Positions 1 through 9,016 of a stretch of DNA of 64,000 nt are shown here, piece by piece; positions within the stretch are counted from its first letter, which is position 1; each line of letters starts with the position of its first letter. Below the pieces are notes generated by a model. That model was not told where the DNA came from and did no database searches. It worked only from the letters and a program-made list of their open reading frames with translations. Source of the DNA: Bacterioplanoides sp965219715 (GTDB taxonomy: Bacteria; Pseudomonadota; Gammaproteobacteria; Pseudomonadales; Oceanobacteraceae). The stretch lies in assembly GCF_965219715.1 (NCBI RefSeq), contig NZ_OZ244785.1:2170001-2234000 (forward strand), read 5' to 3'. Position numbers and translations under genes: made by a program.

Positions 1-1486
1 AATAATTATCGGCTTTCTCCGGTTTAATATCCGGCGAGGCAACAATACTGACACCGTTGCCAAAGGCTTCTTCCGTAGTTGGTAAGCGAAAGGCTTTTTC
101 GTAAGCAGTTTTAAAGTAGAGTCCGCTTAACGGCGAAAAACGCAGAGAAAGATAATGACCATCAAAGTCTTCTGAGTTTTTATTACGCTCACGTTCGCCA
201 CCAATATTGCGCTCGGTACCGGTAATTTTGTAATTGTAGGAATAGCGCTTGACGCCCACATCGGTCACCAGACGATCATCAAAGAAGGCAGCTTCGTAGC
301 CCAGCGATAACACTTGTGTGATTAATTCCGATGGTAAGGCACTGGTTTCAATACCCAGCTTATCGGTTGGTTCGAAGTCTGACGTTCTGTGGTTCAGGTG
401 CAGTGTAACAACATGCTCGCGATTAAACTGATAACGTAAATCCAGATCCTGACGTAATTCGATGAGTTCATCATCCGAATCCCGCGGATAATCTCCAACC
501 TCACCACGGCCACCCTGGCCCGGACAACGAATGGAATTATTGGCAAAGTCGTAACATTCGGTGGCTTTATCAATAAAATAATTATTGATGGTAAAGTGGC
601 CAATACCATAATCCAGTGTCAGGCCATCAAGCAGGAAGTTACTTTTATCGAAGCTGAGGTTAGCAACCTGCGCCTCGCTTTCAGTGTGGGCTTTATTAAT
701 CCGGTACTCTACTCCCTGAATTTCTTTTTCAGCCCGGTACGTCACTAATTCCAGCTCAACTTCATCGAAGTAACGCTTTTTCGCCTTCGCCGAAACCGCC
801 ACCACATACGAAGTGAAGGCATCGTTTTCACGGGTAACGGTTAAGCCACGCTGACCCGGAACATCCATACGGTAGTTGTTATCGGAATGGTTAAAGAAAC
901 CACCCGCGCCTATTTCGATGTTCTGTTCTTCCAGCTCTTTGGTAACCAAAGCGCTTAACCGCTGGGTGTTATACGATCCGACCGTTGCCCCCAGGTCGAC
1001 CCAGTCGCCATCAAAACTGCGCGTAACCACATTAATTGCGCCGCCCAGAGCATCACCGCCGAAGCGCACCGGAACAATGCCTTTGTAGATCTCGATACGT
1101 TCGATCAGCTGAATCGGGATATCGTTGATACCAAAGGAACCGTCGGGAGAATTCAGCGGATCACCGTCGATAAAGATACGTACCCGTTTGCCTTCAAGGC
1201 CATGAATGGAAACCGTTGAGCGACTGCCCAGCCCACCTTCCTGATTAACTCGGACACCGGCTGCCTGACGCAACACATCGTTAAGACTGATACTGCGGCC
1301 ATGGAAGCGTGCAGCATCAATCACTGATACCGGGAAAGGCGAGTCTTCAAAGCGGATGTCACTTTCTTCTGCAACCACCTCCATGACCTGCATTTCCACT
1401 TCGCTTTCTTTCTCCGCATACGCCGCAGGAGAAAGCGCAACCCATAAAGAAAGCACCCCAAGCGTTGAACCAGCCAATCGAACCAC
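1..1486 (-). CDS. TonB-dependent outer-membrane receptor (partial, C-terminus off the left edge)
   Basis: N-terminal ~495 residues of a TonB-dependent receptor, an outer-membrane channel that imports a chelate such as a ferric siderophore with TonB energy. No stop codon is reached before the window edge. I chose the GTG at 1484-1486: it follows an AGGTG and opens a signal peptide (VVRLAGSTLGVLSLWVAL, cleaved after AYA), and an in-frame stop lies shortly upstream. The plug domain is visible (RVRIFIDGDPLN, IERIEIYKG, FGGDALGGAINVVTR) at about residues 45-155, followed by barrel sequence. It is divergent from an AraC regulator at 1709 and has a Fur-like site upstream, which favours an iron ligand. 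The substrate cannot be read from the sequence. Confidence 0.88.
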   Translation of the reverse strand, partial: MVRLAGSTLGVLSLWVALSPAAYAEKESEVEMQVMEVVAEESDIRFEDSPFPVSVIDAARFHGRSISLNDVLRQAAGVRVNQEGGLGSRSTVSIHGLEGKRVRIFIDGDPLNSPDGSFGINDIPIQLIERIEIYKGIVPVRFGGDALGGAINVVTRSFDGDWVDLGATVGSYNTQRLSALVTKELEEQNIEIGAGGFFNHSDNNYRMDVPGQRGLTVTRENDAFTSYVVAVSAKAKKRYFDEVELELVTYRAEKEIQGVEYRINKAHTESEAQVANLSFDKSNFLLDGLTLDYGIGHFTINNYFIDKATECYDFANNSIRCPGQGGRGEVGDYPRDSDDELIELRQDLDLRYQFNREHVVTLHLNHRTSDFEPTDKLGIETSALPSELITQVLSLGYEAAFFDDRLVTDVGVKRYSYNYKITGTERNIGGERERNKNSEDFDGHYLSLRFSPLSGLYFKTAYEKAFRLPTTEEAFGNGVSIVASPDIKPEKADNY

Positions 1487-1572
1487 AACACACCTATTAG
1501 TTTCGCCAGTACCAGAGCGTTCGCGTTACAAATACGAACCGCTATCATTTCTGGCCAAGAAGGTAGCATGGT

Positions 1573-1591
1573 GATAATGTTATACAGTAAC
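1573..1591. promoter_or_regulatory. Possible Fur box upstream of the TonB receptor
   Basis: GATAATGTTATACAGTAAC matches the 19-bp Fur consensus GATAATGATAATCATTATC at 14 of 19 positions by eye. It lies about 85 bp upstream of the receptor start, between the receptor and the divergent AraC gene, where a shared iron-responsive operator would be expected. Inference only. Confidence 0.4.
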
Positions 1592-1708
1592 AATATCGGA
1601 AGAATAAATACCGGAATCCGAAGCCTGTGTGTCGGATTTTATTATTGATGTTCTGTTGTTCAGCCTTTGTTATTTGTAGTTTGTACTCTGTAGTACCCCG
1701 GGGACTTC

Positions 1709-2737
1709 ATGGCTTACCAGTTATCCAGCGACGATCTTGTTGAGCAGTCTCAACAGGCCATTGACCAGCTGTCAGAAACCTTTCACCGGCAATTTGTTGA
1801 GATTGAACAACAAGCCAGTGCAGGTGCCAGCAGCCATATTTCCATCTCACCCGAGCTAGGCCAGGGTTCGATAAACCTGTGGCAACACGAACAACTGCTG
1901 ATCTCCGAACAAAACTTCAGCTTTAACCGCAACACCCAGATTGCGGAGCATGCTTTTAACGACCTGTGTTTTATCAGTATGAATCTGGGTGACGACATCC
2001 ACTTTCAGTCGCAAGACAAACAGGCGATGAACCAGAGTCGGGGAAAAATTTATCTCGGCCGTTCAGCCCAGGGGGATAATTTCCGTGCCGACGTCGGCGA
2101 ACATGCAAAAGTTCATGCCTTTTCTTTTTGCTTTCCAAGGGCATTATTAGCCGATTATTTTATCGACCTGGAACGTGAAGATATTGCCGATAACATCCGC
2201 AGCCATAAAGGCAGTGGAATGCTCAGGGAAGTTCATATCAATTCCCGACAACAGCAATTGTTTCAGCAGATCCGAAATAACTCGTTTAAAGGTAAGCTGG
2301 GAGAGATGGCTTTTCGCAGCCATTCCGAGCAATTGTTATTGTCGGTACTGGAGAGTCTCAGCCAGGACAAACAGCGCATAACTCCGCATATCAGTCAGCA
2401 GGAAAAAGAGATTCTGCTGTACGCCCGACGTATTCTGTTGGAGAACCCGAAAAACCCACCGACCATTCCGCAACTGGCGCGTCAATGTGGTATTAACCAG
2501 GACAAGTTAAAGAAGGGATTTAAAGTACTGTTTGATAAAACCGTACTGCAAACCCTGACAGAGCACCGGATGGAGCGAGCCTGTGAAGCGTTAAAAACCG
2601 GTGATATGTCGGTCGCAGAAGTGGCGGATCAGGCGGGTTACAATAACGTCAGCCATTTTATTGCGACCTTTAAACGTTGCTTTAATAAAACTCCGGGGCA
2701 AATGCGTGAACAACTGCGGATTTATTTGCCAGATTAA
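1709..2737 (+). CDS. AraC-family regulator, PchR-like
   Basis: Transcription factor of 342 residues. The C-terminal ~100 residues form an AraC DNA-binding domain with two helix-turn-helix units, around residues 252-271 (TIPQLARQCGINQDKLKKGF) and 302-322 (SVAEVADQAGYNNVSHFIA), ending with the family signature FNKTPGQMR. The N-terminal ~230 residues would be the ligand-sensing part. The length, the LARQCGINQDKLKKGFK signature and the divergent TonB receptor match the PchR group, which activates siderophore receptor genes when the ferric siderophore is present. The ATG follows GGGGA. Its 3' end overlaps the convergent LysR gene by 4 bases. The AraC call is firm; the PchR subgroup is inferred from sequence style and context. 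Confidence 0.88.
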   Translation: MAYQLSSDDLVEQSQQAIDQLSETFHRQFVEIEQQASAGASSHISISPELGQGSINLWQHEQLLISEQNFSFNRNTQIAEHAFNDLCFISMNLGDDIHFQSQDKQAMNQSRGKIYLGRSAQGDNFRADVGEHAKVHAFSFCFPRALLADYFIDLEREDIADNIRSHKGSGMLREVHINSRQQQLFQQIRNNSFKGKLGEMAFRSHSEQLLLSVLESLSQDKQRITPHISQQEKEILLYARRILLENPKNPPTIPQLARQCGINQDKLKKGFKVLFDKTVLQTLTEHRMERACEALKTGDMSVAEVADQAGYNNVSHFIATFKRCFNKTPGQMREQLRIYLPD

Positions 2738-3615
2738 CCATGCGGATTTTTCCCTGCCATAAATTCGATCAGGTTTCTTACCCGGGCAGGCAATAATCGT
2801 TTGCTCGGATACACCGCATACATTTCCCGCGATAACACTTCCGCTTGTTTTAATTTGATTTCCACCAGTGCAGGTTTTCCACCTTCTGCAGCCATCATAT
2901 CTTTGGGCAACATAGCGATCCCGAGGCCCAAAGCCGCTGCATCACGGATTAATTCCGGTTCATCAATTTCATGAACAATATTGCTGAGTTTTAATTTTTC
3001 GCCATGCTTTGTGTTTTCATTGCCCTGCAGTAACCACGGCTGACGGGAAACAATGGCAGGTAATTCAATAAAGGTTGGCAGCGGTACTTTGCCTTTGATT
3101 TTATGAGCCTTAATAAAATCCTGACTGGCACAAAAGCAATATTCCACGTCCCATAGTTTTCGTGCCACCAGATTCGAATCGTCTAACGGGCCAACGCGAA
3201 AGGCAAAGTCGATATTGTCGCGGAAAAAATCCAGATTGCTGTAACTGGTGGTCAGCTTGACGGAAATATTCGGATTATCCTTCAGATAATGTAATAAATG
3301 TGGCCCGATGGTTTTACGCGCCGCAAGCGCCGGGGCGGTAATATGAATGGTCTGATGTTTGGTATCTTCAGCAAAACCGGCAATTTCCTGCAGCACTTCC
3401 ACCGGATCCTGACAACGATCCAACAACCGCCTGCCCTCTTCCGTTAAACGCACCCGCCGGGTGGAACGCTCCAGTAGCTTGACGCCCAGATGCTGTTCCA
3501 GCTCCTGCACCCGACGACTCACCCGGCTGAGCGGAATGCCGGTTTGTTTGGCGGCTTCAGAGAAGCTCAGGTGTTTTGCCACTGTGGTAAACAGCGCCAG
3601 GTCGTTGTAGATCAT
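2734..3615 (-). CDS. LysR-family transcriptional regulator
   Basis: A 293-residue LysR-type regulator. Residues 1-60 carry the winged HTH (LSFSEAAKQTGIPLSRVSRR, then QELEQHLGVKLLERSTRRV), followed by a substrate-binding-fold domain to the C-terminus. The LLERSTRRVRLTEEG stretch places it near the large group of LTTRs found next to oxidoreductase genes. The ATG has GAGGA 8 bases upstream. It is divergent from the quinone oxidoreductase gene at 3753, with 137 bp between carrying two pairs of direct repeats. Standard LTTR logic suggests it controls that gene and itself. The inducer is unknown. Confidence 0.9.
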   Translation of the reverse strand: MIYNDLALFTTVAKHLSFSEAAKQTGIPLSRVSRRVQELEQHLGVKLLERSTRRVRLTEEGRRLLDRCQDPVEVLQEIAGFAEDTKHQTIHITAPALAARKTIGPHLLHYLKDNPNISVKLTTSYSNLDFFRDNIDFAFRVGPLDDSNLVARKLWDVEYCFCASQDFIKAHKIKGKVPLPTFIELPAIVSRQPWLLQGNENTKHGEKLKLSNIVHEIDEPELIRDAAALGLGIAMLPKDMMAAEGGKPALVEIKLKQAEVLSREMYAVYPSKRLLPARVRNLIEFMAGKNPHG

Positions 3616-3639
3616 GATCCGTCCTCAGGCCAAAGTCAT

Positions 3640-3716
3640 TATCCTATTTATGTGAGTATATATCCTATTTCAGCCCATTATCACATCAGGGCAAAACCTC
3701 TATCTTAATTATCACA
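3640..3716. promoter_or_regulatory. Direct-repeat regulatory region between the LysR and oxidoreductase genes
   Basis: Two copies of TATCCTATTT start at 3640 and 3661 (21 bp apart, two helical turns). Two copies of ATTATCACA start at 3677 and 3708 (31 bp apart, three turns). Helically phased repeats in a divergent LysR promoter region suggest regulator-binding sites, though LTTR sites are more often dyads of T-N11-A form. Confidence 0.45.
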
Positions 3717-3752
3717 GTCAGGTGATCACACAATCAGAGCGAGGTACTCCCC

Positions 3753-4772
3753 ATGACTCAATCAGCGACAGCTAAACAATCTTTCGGTATCAGCATCAGC
3801 GCCATTGGCACGCCCGACGTGCTGCAACGTATCGGGTTCGATACACCCGCGCCGGGCCCGGGTGAGGTGCTGATTCGTAACCATGCCGGGGCGGTGAACT
3901 TTATCGATACCATTATCCGCCGTGGCGAAATGCCGGAAGGTATGGCGCCAGAACTTCCCCATATTCCCGGCGTTGAAGGTGCAGGCATAATCGAGGCTCT
4001 GGGTGACGGCGTTGAAGGTCTGAAGGTGGGTGACCGCGTCGCCTGGATGGGCCCGATTGGCGCCCAGGGCTATTCAAGCCATTCCGTCATTGCAGCACCA
4101 TACGTGACTCAAATTGCCGACGACGTCGATTTTGCCCTGGCCGCTTCTCTGCCGGTTAACAGCCTGACCGCCTGGCATATGCTGGTGAACCTTGGCCGCG
4201 CCAAAGCTGGTGACAGCGTGCTGATTCACGCTGCTGCCGGTGGTGTTGGCACCATGGCGTTGCATATCGCCAAACACCTGGGATTAACCGCCATTGCTTC
4301 GGTCAGCACCGATAAAGTGGAATACGCCAAGTCCCAGGGCGCCGATCATGTGATTGATTACCGTAGCGAAGATCTGGTAGCACGGGTGAATGAGATTACT
4401 GCGGGCCGTGGTGTTGATATCACCTTAAACCCAATCTCCGGCGATAGCGTCAGCAAAGACCTGGAAATGTTAGCACCACTGGGCACTACGGTTCTGTTTG
4501 GCTTTTTAGCCGGTGCACCGGTCGGCACGTTTGCCGAAGATCTGGCCAAACACTTCCAGAAATCCATTGCGCTGCGGGTCAGTGATATTTACACCTATTT
4601 TGTCAATCAGCCAGAAACCTTCCACGCCGATATGGAAAGTGTTTATGAGCTGCTGGCGAAAGGCATTTTACGCCCGAATATCAATACCTTGCCGCTGGAA
4701 CAAGCCGCTGAAGCGCACACTCAGCTGGAGTCTGGTAAAACCACAGGGAAACTTGTGTTAACAATTGCATAG
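3753..4772 (+). CDS. NADPH:quinone oxidoreductase (zinc-independent MDR family)
   Basis: A 339-residue medium-chain dehydrogenase/reductase of the quinone oxidoreductase branch, which reduces quinones or enones with NADPH in the cytoplasm. Seen: the N-terminal GroES-like fold with PGPGEVLIRNHAGAVNFID, the HIPGVEGAG segment, and the Rossmann nucleotide site HAAAGGVGTMALHIAKHLG at about residues 150-168. The zinc-binding residues of alcohol dehydrogenases are absent, as expected for Qor. The ATG is preceded by GAGG at 9 bases. It is divergent from a LysR regulator. The family is certain; the physiological substrate is not. Confidence 0.9.
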   Translation: MTQSATAKQSFGISISAIGTPDVLQRIGFDTPAPGPGEVLIRNHAGAVNFIDTIIRRGEMPEGMAPELPHIPGVEGAGIIEALGDGVEGLKVGDRVAWMGPIGAQGYSSHSVIAAPYVTQIADDVDFALAASLPVNSLTAWHMLVNLGRAKAGDSVLIHAAAGGVGTMALHIAKHLGLTAIASVSTDKVEYAKSQGADHVIDYRSEDLVARVNEITAGRGVDITLNPISGDSVSKDLEMLAPLGTTVLFGFLAGAPVGTFAEDLAKHFQKSIALRVSDIYTYFVNQPETFHADMESVYELLAKGILRPNINTLPLEQAAEAHTQLESGKTTGKLVLTIA

Positions 4773-4871
4773 TTGTTGCCGTAAAGATTTTTTACCAAAA
4801 TCTGGCCGATTTAATGTGTGGCTTAATATTAAACTGTGGCTGTCGCAGTTGCCTGCCAAGAGGTTAAGCCT

Positions 4872-5150
4872 ATGTTAGGAGAGAGCCACGCATTACTGGA
4901 AGATTTTGCCGAGTACAAAGAAGATATTTTTCTGTTGCTGGAAACCGATAAACATTTCCACGACTTATCCGACCTGTATCACAAACTGGATAAACGTACC
5001 CGCAATCTGGAAGAACGCGGCCAGCCAATGGAAGATCAGGCGTTTAATACCCTTAAAGCTGAACGCGCACATCTTAAAGATGAGTTATTCGGCATGATTA
5101 AAAAACAGCACGACATTCCTGCTGTAAAACCGAACGCTGGCGACGACTGA
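4872..5150 (+). CDS. DUF465 family protein (YdcH-like)
   Basis: Small, highly charged helical protein of 92 residues resembling the DUF465/YdcH family (HALLEDFAEYKEDIFLLLETD, then an HDLYHKLDKR-like segment), whose molecular role is unknown. I start at the internal ATG at 4872, which has AGAGG upstream and gives the usual family start (MLGESHALLEDF). A longer in-frame reading from 4836 adds a stretch unlike the family. It is followed directly by a hairpin terminator, so it is probably a one-gene transcript. Confidence 0.82.
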   Translation: MLGESHALLEDFAEYKEDIFLLLETDKHFHDLSDLYHKLDKRTRNLEERGQPMEDQAFNTLKAERAHLKDELFGMIKKQHDIPAVKPNAGDD

Positions 5151-5177
5151 AAAAGCGGCACAATGGCCGCTTTTTTA
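5151..5177. terminator. Rho-independent terminator
   Basis: AAAAGCGGC, a short loop, then GCCGCTTTTTT. It starts just after the DUF465 stop and has A and T tracts on opposite sides, so it may also serve the convergent PucR-type gene ending at 5191. Confidence 0.85.
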
Positions 5178-5190
5178 TTGCCCGGATTTT

Positions 5191-6507
5191 TTACAGAATC
5201 CAGTACAAAGCTTCGAGTGCAACCGCAACCTGGATGCGGTTTTCTGCCAATGGCCGCGGCAGCATTTCTTCCGCCTTTGCCAAACGCCTTAACAGGGTAT
5301 TACGATGGGTATGCAGTTTTTTTGCGGCTTCCGTAGCATTACAACCACATTCGAGAAAGGCGTGTAACGATTGGCGTACCGTCGCCGGTGCCTGGGCCAG
5401 TTCACCTAATACGTGTTCGGAATAATGCTGAATCGACTTTGCGTCTTTAGATAAAAACGCCATCAACCGTACCCGTTCGTAACTCACTAACTGAATATTG
5501 GATTTTAACCGGCCCAATACCCGTTGCGCCGCTTGGGCATCCAGATGCGCCCGGCGAAAACCATCCAGACCGGAGCTACCGGAACCAAAACTGATGCGCA
5601 CATTCTCATGTTGTTTTAATACCGTTTCCAGCAGTCGTTCATTAACTGAAAATTCTGCCGAAGCCCACACCCAGATCACCGATGGACTGACGATAATTTT
5701 TAACGATTCAGTTTGCTGACACGCTTTCTGGAACACCGCCGCAACCGTTTCCAGTGCGGAAATTTCCGTATCAATTTCTTCACTCCAGACAATTGCGCTG
5801 TGATGTGGCTGTTTAATGGAATAATTCAGCGAGTGGCTGGTGCGGGTAATATCAATATCCTGACCATCAATAATTCTGGTCACCAGATCAATCTGTTCTT
5901 CAATACCACTGCGTTTGCGACTGGCTTCAATCTGCTCCAGCCGCTCCATGCCCAGCTGCAGGGAATCTTCACTGAAGCTGCGGATTGAAATCGATGATAA
6001 CTCCAGCAATTGTTGTAATTCGAGTGGTTCTTTAGTCAGCTGAAAAACAATTTTCATCCAGTATTGCCAGGCAATATTCTGAATTGAATGGGAGTTTTTC
6101 TGCAGCATCTGCGCCGCCTGAGACTGATACATATCGGCGGTACTATCCACCGCTTCATCGACGGAATACGGCGCCACCGCCTGGTCCGGTGCTTCGATAA
6201 TGGCGTTTAACCAATGCAGCACACTGGCACGAATTGCCCGGCGGTGTTTGGCTTGAATCACCGGGTCATCATGCAGGTCGTCGGTGCTGTTACCTTTGAA
6301 GTTAACCCCTTCCAATGCGTCTAAAAACAGCGGACTGGTGGCCAGCTCCAAACCGATCTCCGCACCACGACGCATCAGCTCGATGATCCGTGGCGACACT
6401 CTGGGCCAGTTTTGGTGGGAATTGATGGCGATATTTAACATGCTGAAAGGCATCCATTTCAGTGCAATCTGCACCAAATGGTACTCACGGAGTGGTATTT
6501 TGTACAT
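5191..6507 (-). CDS. PucR/CdaR-type transcriptional regulator
   Basis: A 438-residue regulator whose last ~60 residues are the PucR C-terminal HTH (CNATEAAKKLHTHRNTLLRR, then LAKAEEMLPRPLAENRIQVAVAL). The middle resembles the GGDEF-like domain of such regulators (ISFGSGSSGLDGFRRAHLDA). The N-terminal half looks like the diverse sensing region. The start is uncertain: ATG at 6507 is used, but methionines at residues 19 and 23 are alternatives. It is divergent from the AlmA-like operon at 6573, with only 65 bp between, so control of that operon is the obvious inference. Confidence 0.82.
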   Translation of the reverse strand: MYKIPLREYHLVQIALKWMPFSMLNIAINSHQNWPRVSPRIIELMRRGAEIGLELATSPLFLDALEGVNFKGNSTDDLHDDPVIQAKHRRAIRASVLHWLNAIIEAPDQAVAPYSVDEAVDSTADMYQSQAAQMLQKNSHSIQNIAWQYWMKIVFQLTKEPLELQQLLELSSISIRSFSEDSLQLGMERLEQIEASRKRSGIEEQIDLVTRIIDGQDIDITRTSHSLNYSIKQPHHSAIVWSEEIDTEISALETVAAVFQKACQQTESLKIIVSPSVIWVWASAEFSVNERLLETVLKQHENVRISFGSGSSGLDGFRRAHLDAQAAQRVLGRLKSNIQLVSYERVRLMAFLSKDAKSIQHYSEHVLGELAQAPATVRQSLHAFLECGCNATEAAKKLHTHRNTLLRRLAKAEEMLPRPLAENRIQVAVALEALYWIL

Positions 6508-6524
6508 TGTTTGCTGGATATTTA

Positions 6525-6539
6525 GTTCATAAACTGAAC
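6525..6539. promoter_or_regulatory. Small dyad in the divergent promoter region
   Basis: GTTCATAAACTGAAC, an inverted repeat with 5-bp arms and a 5-bp centre, lies in the 65-bp gap between the PucR-type gene and the AlmA-like operon. It is a plausible operator, but short enough to be chance. Confidence 0.35.
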
Positions 6540-6572
6540 AACGTCGAATAACAGTAACAATAAAGGCATGTT

Positions 6573-8144
6573 ATGAATGCTCACGCACAGGGATCCACCC
6601 CGGATACAGACGTATTAATCATTGGCGCCGGTGTTTCCGGAATTGGCCTGGCTTATTATTTACAACGTGATCAACCGAATAAGCGTTTCACCATTCTTGA
6701 GTCACGTGCTGATATTGGTGGCACCTGGGATTTATTCCGTTATCCGGGCATCCGCTCCGATTCCGATTTATACACTTTTGGTTATGAATTTAAGCCGTGG
6801 AAAAGTCCAAAGGCGATTGCCGATGCCGGCACCATTATGGATTACCTGCGTGAAGCGGTAGACGAAAATCAGATTCAGGACAAAATCCGTTTTAACAGCC
6901 GGGTTAAAACCGCTAACTGGTCCAGCACCGATGCTTGCTGGCATGTTGAATTTACCGATACCGTCAGCGGTAAAACAGAAACCATGACCACCCGCTGGTT
7001 ATTCTCCGCCGCCGGTTATTACAATTATGAAGAAGGTTTCACGCCAGAATTTAATGGTCGTGAAAACTTTAAAGGTCAGATTATTCATCCACAGCACTGG
7101 CCGGAAGATTTAGATTACAGCAATAAAAAAGTGGTGGTAATTGGCAGTGGTGCGACTGCGGTTACCCTGGTACCGGCGATGACCGATAAAGCCGCCCACG
7201 TGACCATGCTACAACGTACACCAACTTATGTGGTCAGCCTGCCAACCGAAGATCCAATCGCTAATGTGATTAAAAAGATCTTTCCGGAAGAAATGGCGTA
7301 CAAAATGATTCGCAGCAAAAACATCAACCTCAGTCGTTGGTGGTGGCGTTTCTGCATGCGTTTCCCGAACGCTGCGCGTAAATTAATCCGCGCCGGAACC
7401 AAAAAGCTGTTACCGGAAAACTACCCAATTGATGTGCACTTTAACCCACCGTACGATCCATGGGATCAGCGTTTATGTGCAGTCACCGATGGCGATTTAT
7501 TTAACGTCGTCAGCAATGGTGATGCATCGATTGTTACCGACCATATTGATACCTTTACCGAAGATGGCCTGTTATTAAAATCCGGCGAAAAACTCGACGC
7601 CGATATTATTATCACCGCAACGGGCCTGAACGTTCAGCTGTTTGGTGGCATTGATTATCGCGTTGATGGCCAGCCAATCGATTATCCGAATTCCGTTGCT
7701 TATAAAGCACTGATGTTAAGTGGTGTGCCTAACTTTGCTTACGCCATTGGTTACACCAACTCCTCCTGGACATTAAAAATTGGTCTGATCTGTGAGCACC
7801 TGTGCCGCATCATGCAGCACATGTCCGAGCACGATCATCAGGTGTGTCAGGCTGAACTGCCAGATCCGAATATGCCTACCCGCCCGCTGCTGGATTTTGG
7901 CGCCGGCTATGTACAGCGTGTGATCGACACCCTGCCTCGTCGTGGTATGGAGCCACCCTGGGATGTTGCGATGGACTACAAAGCCGATGCCAAAAACCTG
8001 CGCTTTGGTTCAGTAACCAACGAATGCCTGAAGTTTTACTCCGCCGAGCAATTAGCCAGTAAAAATGGCGTCGAAAAAGCAGCGGAAAAACCCGCAGCCA
8101 AAACAACACGTAAAAAGAAAGGTAAAACCGGAGCGGAAGCATGA
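6573..8144 (+). CDS. almA: Flavin-containing monooxygenase, AlmA-like (long-chain alkane hydroxylase group)
   Basis: A 523-residue class B flavoprotein monooxygenase using FAD and NADPH. Seen: FAD site IIGAGVSGIGLAYYL (about residues 15-29), GGTWDLFRYPGIRSDSDLY, the Baeyer-Villiger/FMO fingerprint FxGxxxHxxxWP as FKGQIIHPQHWP (about 166-177), and the NADPH site VVIGSGATAV (about 188). The FRYPGIRSDSDLYTFGYEFKPW region resembles AlmA of Acinetobacter and Alcanivorax, linked to growth on alkanes longer than about C30. The C-terminal ~25 residues are Lys/Ala-rich and low in complexity, probably a disordered tail. The stop overlaps the SDR start (ATGA), so the two are translationally coupled. A ketone or steroid Baeyer-Villiger activity is the main alternative. 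Confidence 0.82.
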   Translation: MNAHAQGSTPDTDVLIIGAGVSGIGLAYYLQRDQPNKRFTILESRADIGGTWDLFRYPGIRSDSDLYTFGYEFKPWKSPKAIADAGTIMDYLREAVDENQIQDKIRFNSRVKTANWSSTDACWHVEFTDTVSGKTETMTTRWLFSAAGYYNYEEGFTPEFNGRENFKGQIIHPQHWPEDLDYSNKKVVVIGSGATAVTLVPAMTDKAAHVTMLQRTPTYVVSLPTEDPIANVIKKIFPEEMAYKMIRSKNINLSRWWWRFCMRFPNAARKLIRAGTKKLLPENYPIDVHFNPPYDPWDQRLCAVTDGDLFNVVSNGDASIVTDHIDTFTEDGLLLKSGEKLDADIIITATGLNVQLFGGIDYRVDGQPIDYPNSVAYKALMLSGVPNFAYAIGYTNSSWTLKIGLICEHLCRIMQHMSEHDHQVCQAELPDPNMPTRPLLDFGAGYVQRVIDTLPRRGMEPPWDVAMDYKADAKNLRFGSVTNECLKFYSAEQLASKNGVEKAAEKPAAKTTRKKKGKTGAEA

Positions 8145-8980
8145 AGCACTTTCATAACAAGGTTGTGGTAGTCACCGGTGCCGCTTCGGGCATGGGCCGT
8201 GAATACGCATTGGAGTTTGCCCGTCTGGGCGCTCTGGTAGCGATTACCGACGTCAATGAAGCTGCGCTGGCAGAAACCCACGCCATGCTGCAGAAAATCA
8301 CCGACAAGTACAGCCATAGCGAAGTACTGGATATCGTGTCACAAGATGGTGTTGAAGCTTTTGCTAAAACGGTTGAAGCCAAACTGGGCAAAGCCCACGT
8401 GGTGATCAACAACGCCGGTATTGGTGGTGGCGGTGCGCCGTTATGGGCACAGGAATCATCGCAAATTCATACCACTATGAATGTGAATTTCTTTGCCGTG
8501 GTAAATATGACCCGCGCCTTCCTGCCGCAATTATTAGCCAACCAGGAAGGTGCCATCGTTAACGTCTCCAGTGTGTTTGGTTTAATTGGCACGCCAGGCA
8601 CCAGTGATTATTGCGCCTCTAAATTTGCCGTACGCGGCTTTAGTGAATCACTGATGGTTGAACTGGCGGAAACGCCCATTTCGGTGCACCTGGTTCATCC
8701 CGGCGGCATTAAAACCAATATCGCCAAAGACTCGAAAAACGGTGCGGAGTTTGAAGAGAAATACCTGAAAACCGATCCACTGGATGCCGTTCGTATTGTG
8801 ATTAAAGGTATCCAGAGCGGTAAACAGCGTATGGTATTTGGCTATCAGTCTTCGTTGCTGAATTTCTTAAGACTGTTACCACTGAAGTTACGCAACAAAA
8901 TTCTCTATCGTGAAATGGGCGATATGAGAGACCCGGAACATTACGACCAACTTGCCGTTCTTGCCGGTCAGAGCAAATAA
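8141..8980 (+). CDS. Short-chain dehydrogenase/reductase
   Basis: A 279-residue classical SDR. The cofactor motif TGxxxGxG appears as VTGAASGMGREYA (about residues 10-22), NNAG as VINNAGIG (about 88), and the catalytic Ser...YxxxK as SSVFGLIGTPGTSDYCASK (about 137-156). The FGYQSSLLNFLRLLPLKLR tail matches SDRs that accompany FMO-type monooxygenases in hydrocarbon and wax metabolism. It overlaps the end of the almA-like gene by 4 bases. It probably oxidises an alcohol or reduces a carbonyl produced by the monooxygenase step; the substrate is inferred only from the operon. Confidence 0.9.
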   Translation: MKHFHNKVVVVTGAASGMGREYALEFARLGALVAITDVNEAALAETHAMLQKITDKYSHSEVLDIVSQDGVEAFAKTVEAKLGKAHVVINNAGIGGGGAPLWAQESSQIHTTMNVNFFAVVNMTRAFLPQLLANQEGAIVNVSSVFGLIGTPGTSDYCASKFAVRGFSESLMVELAETPISVHLVHPGGIKTNIAKDSKNGAEFEEKYLKTDPLDAVRIVIKGIQSGKQRMVFGYQSSLLNFLRLLPLKLRNKILYREMGDMRDPEHYDQLAVLAGQSK

Positions 8981-9016
8981 CAATCCAGCCAGATCGCTAA
9001 CAACAAGGAGTCAGCC

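Noticed and set aside
1321..1593. Open frame overlapping the TonB receptor start
   Set aside because: Its translation is a basic, low-quality sequence in another frame; the receptor frame has a signal peptide and plug motifs.
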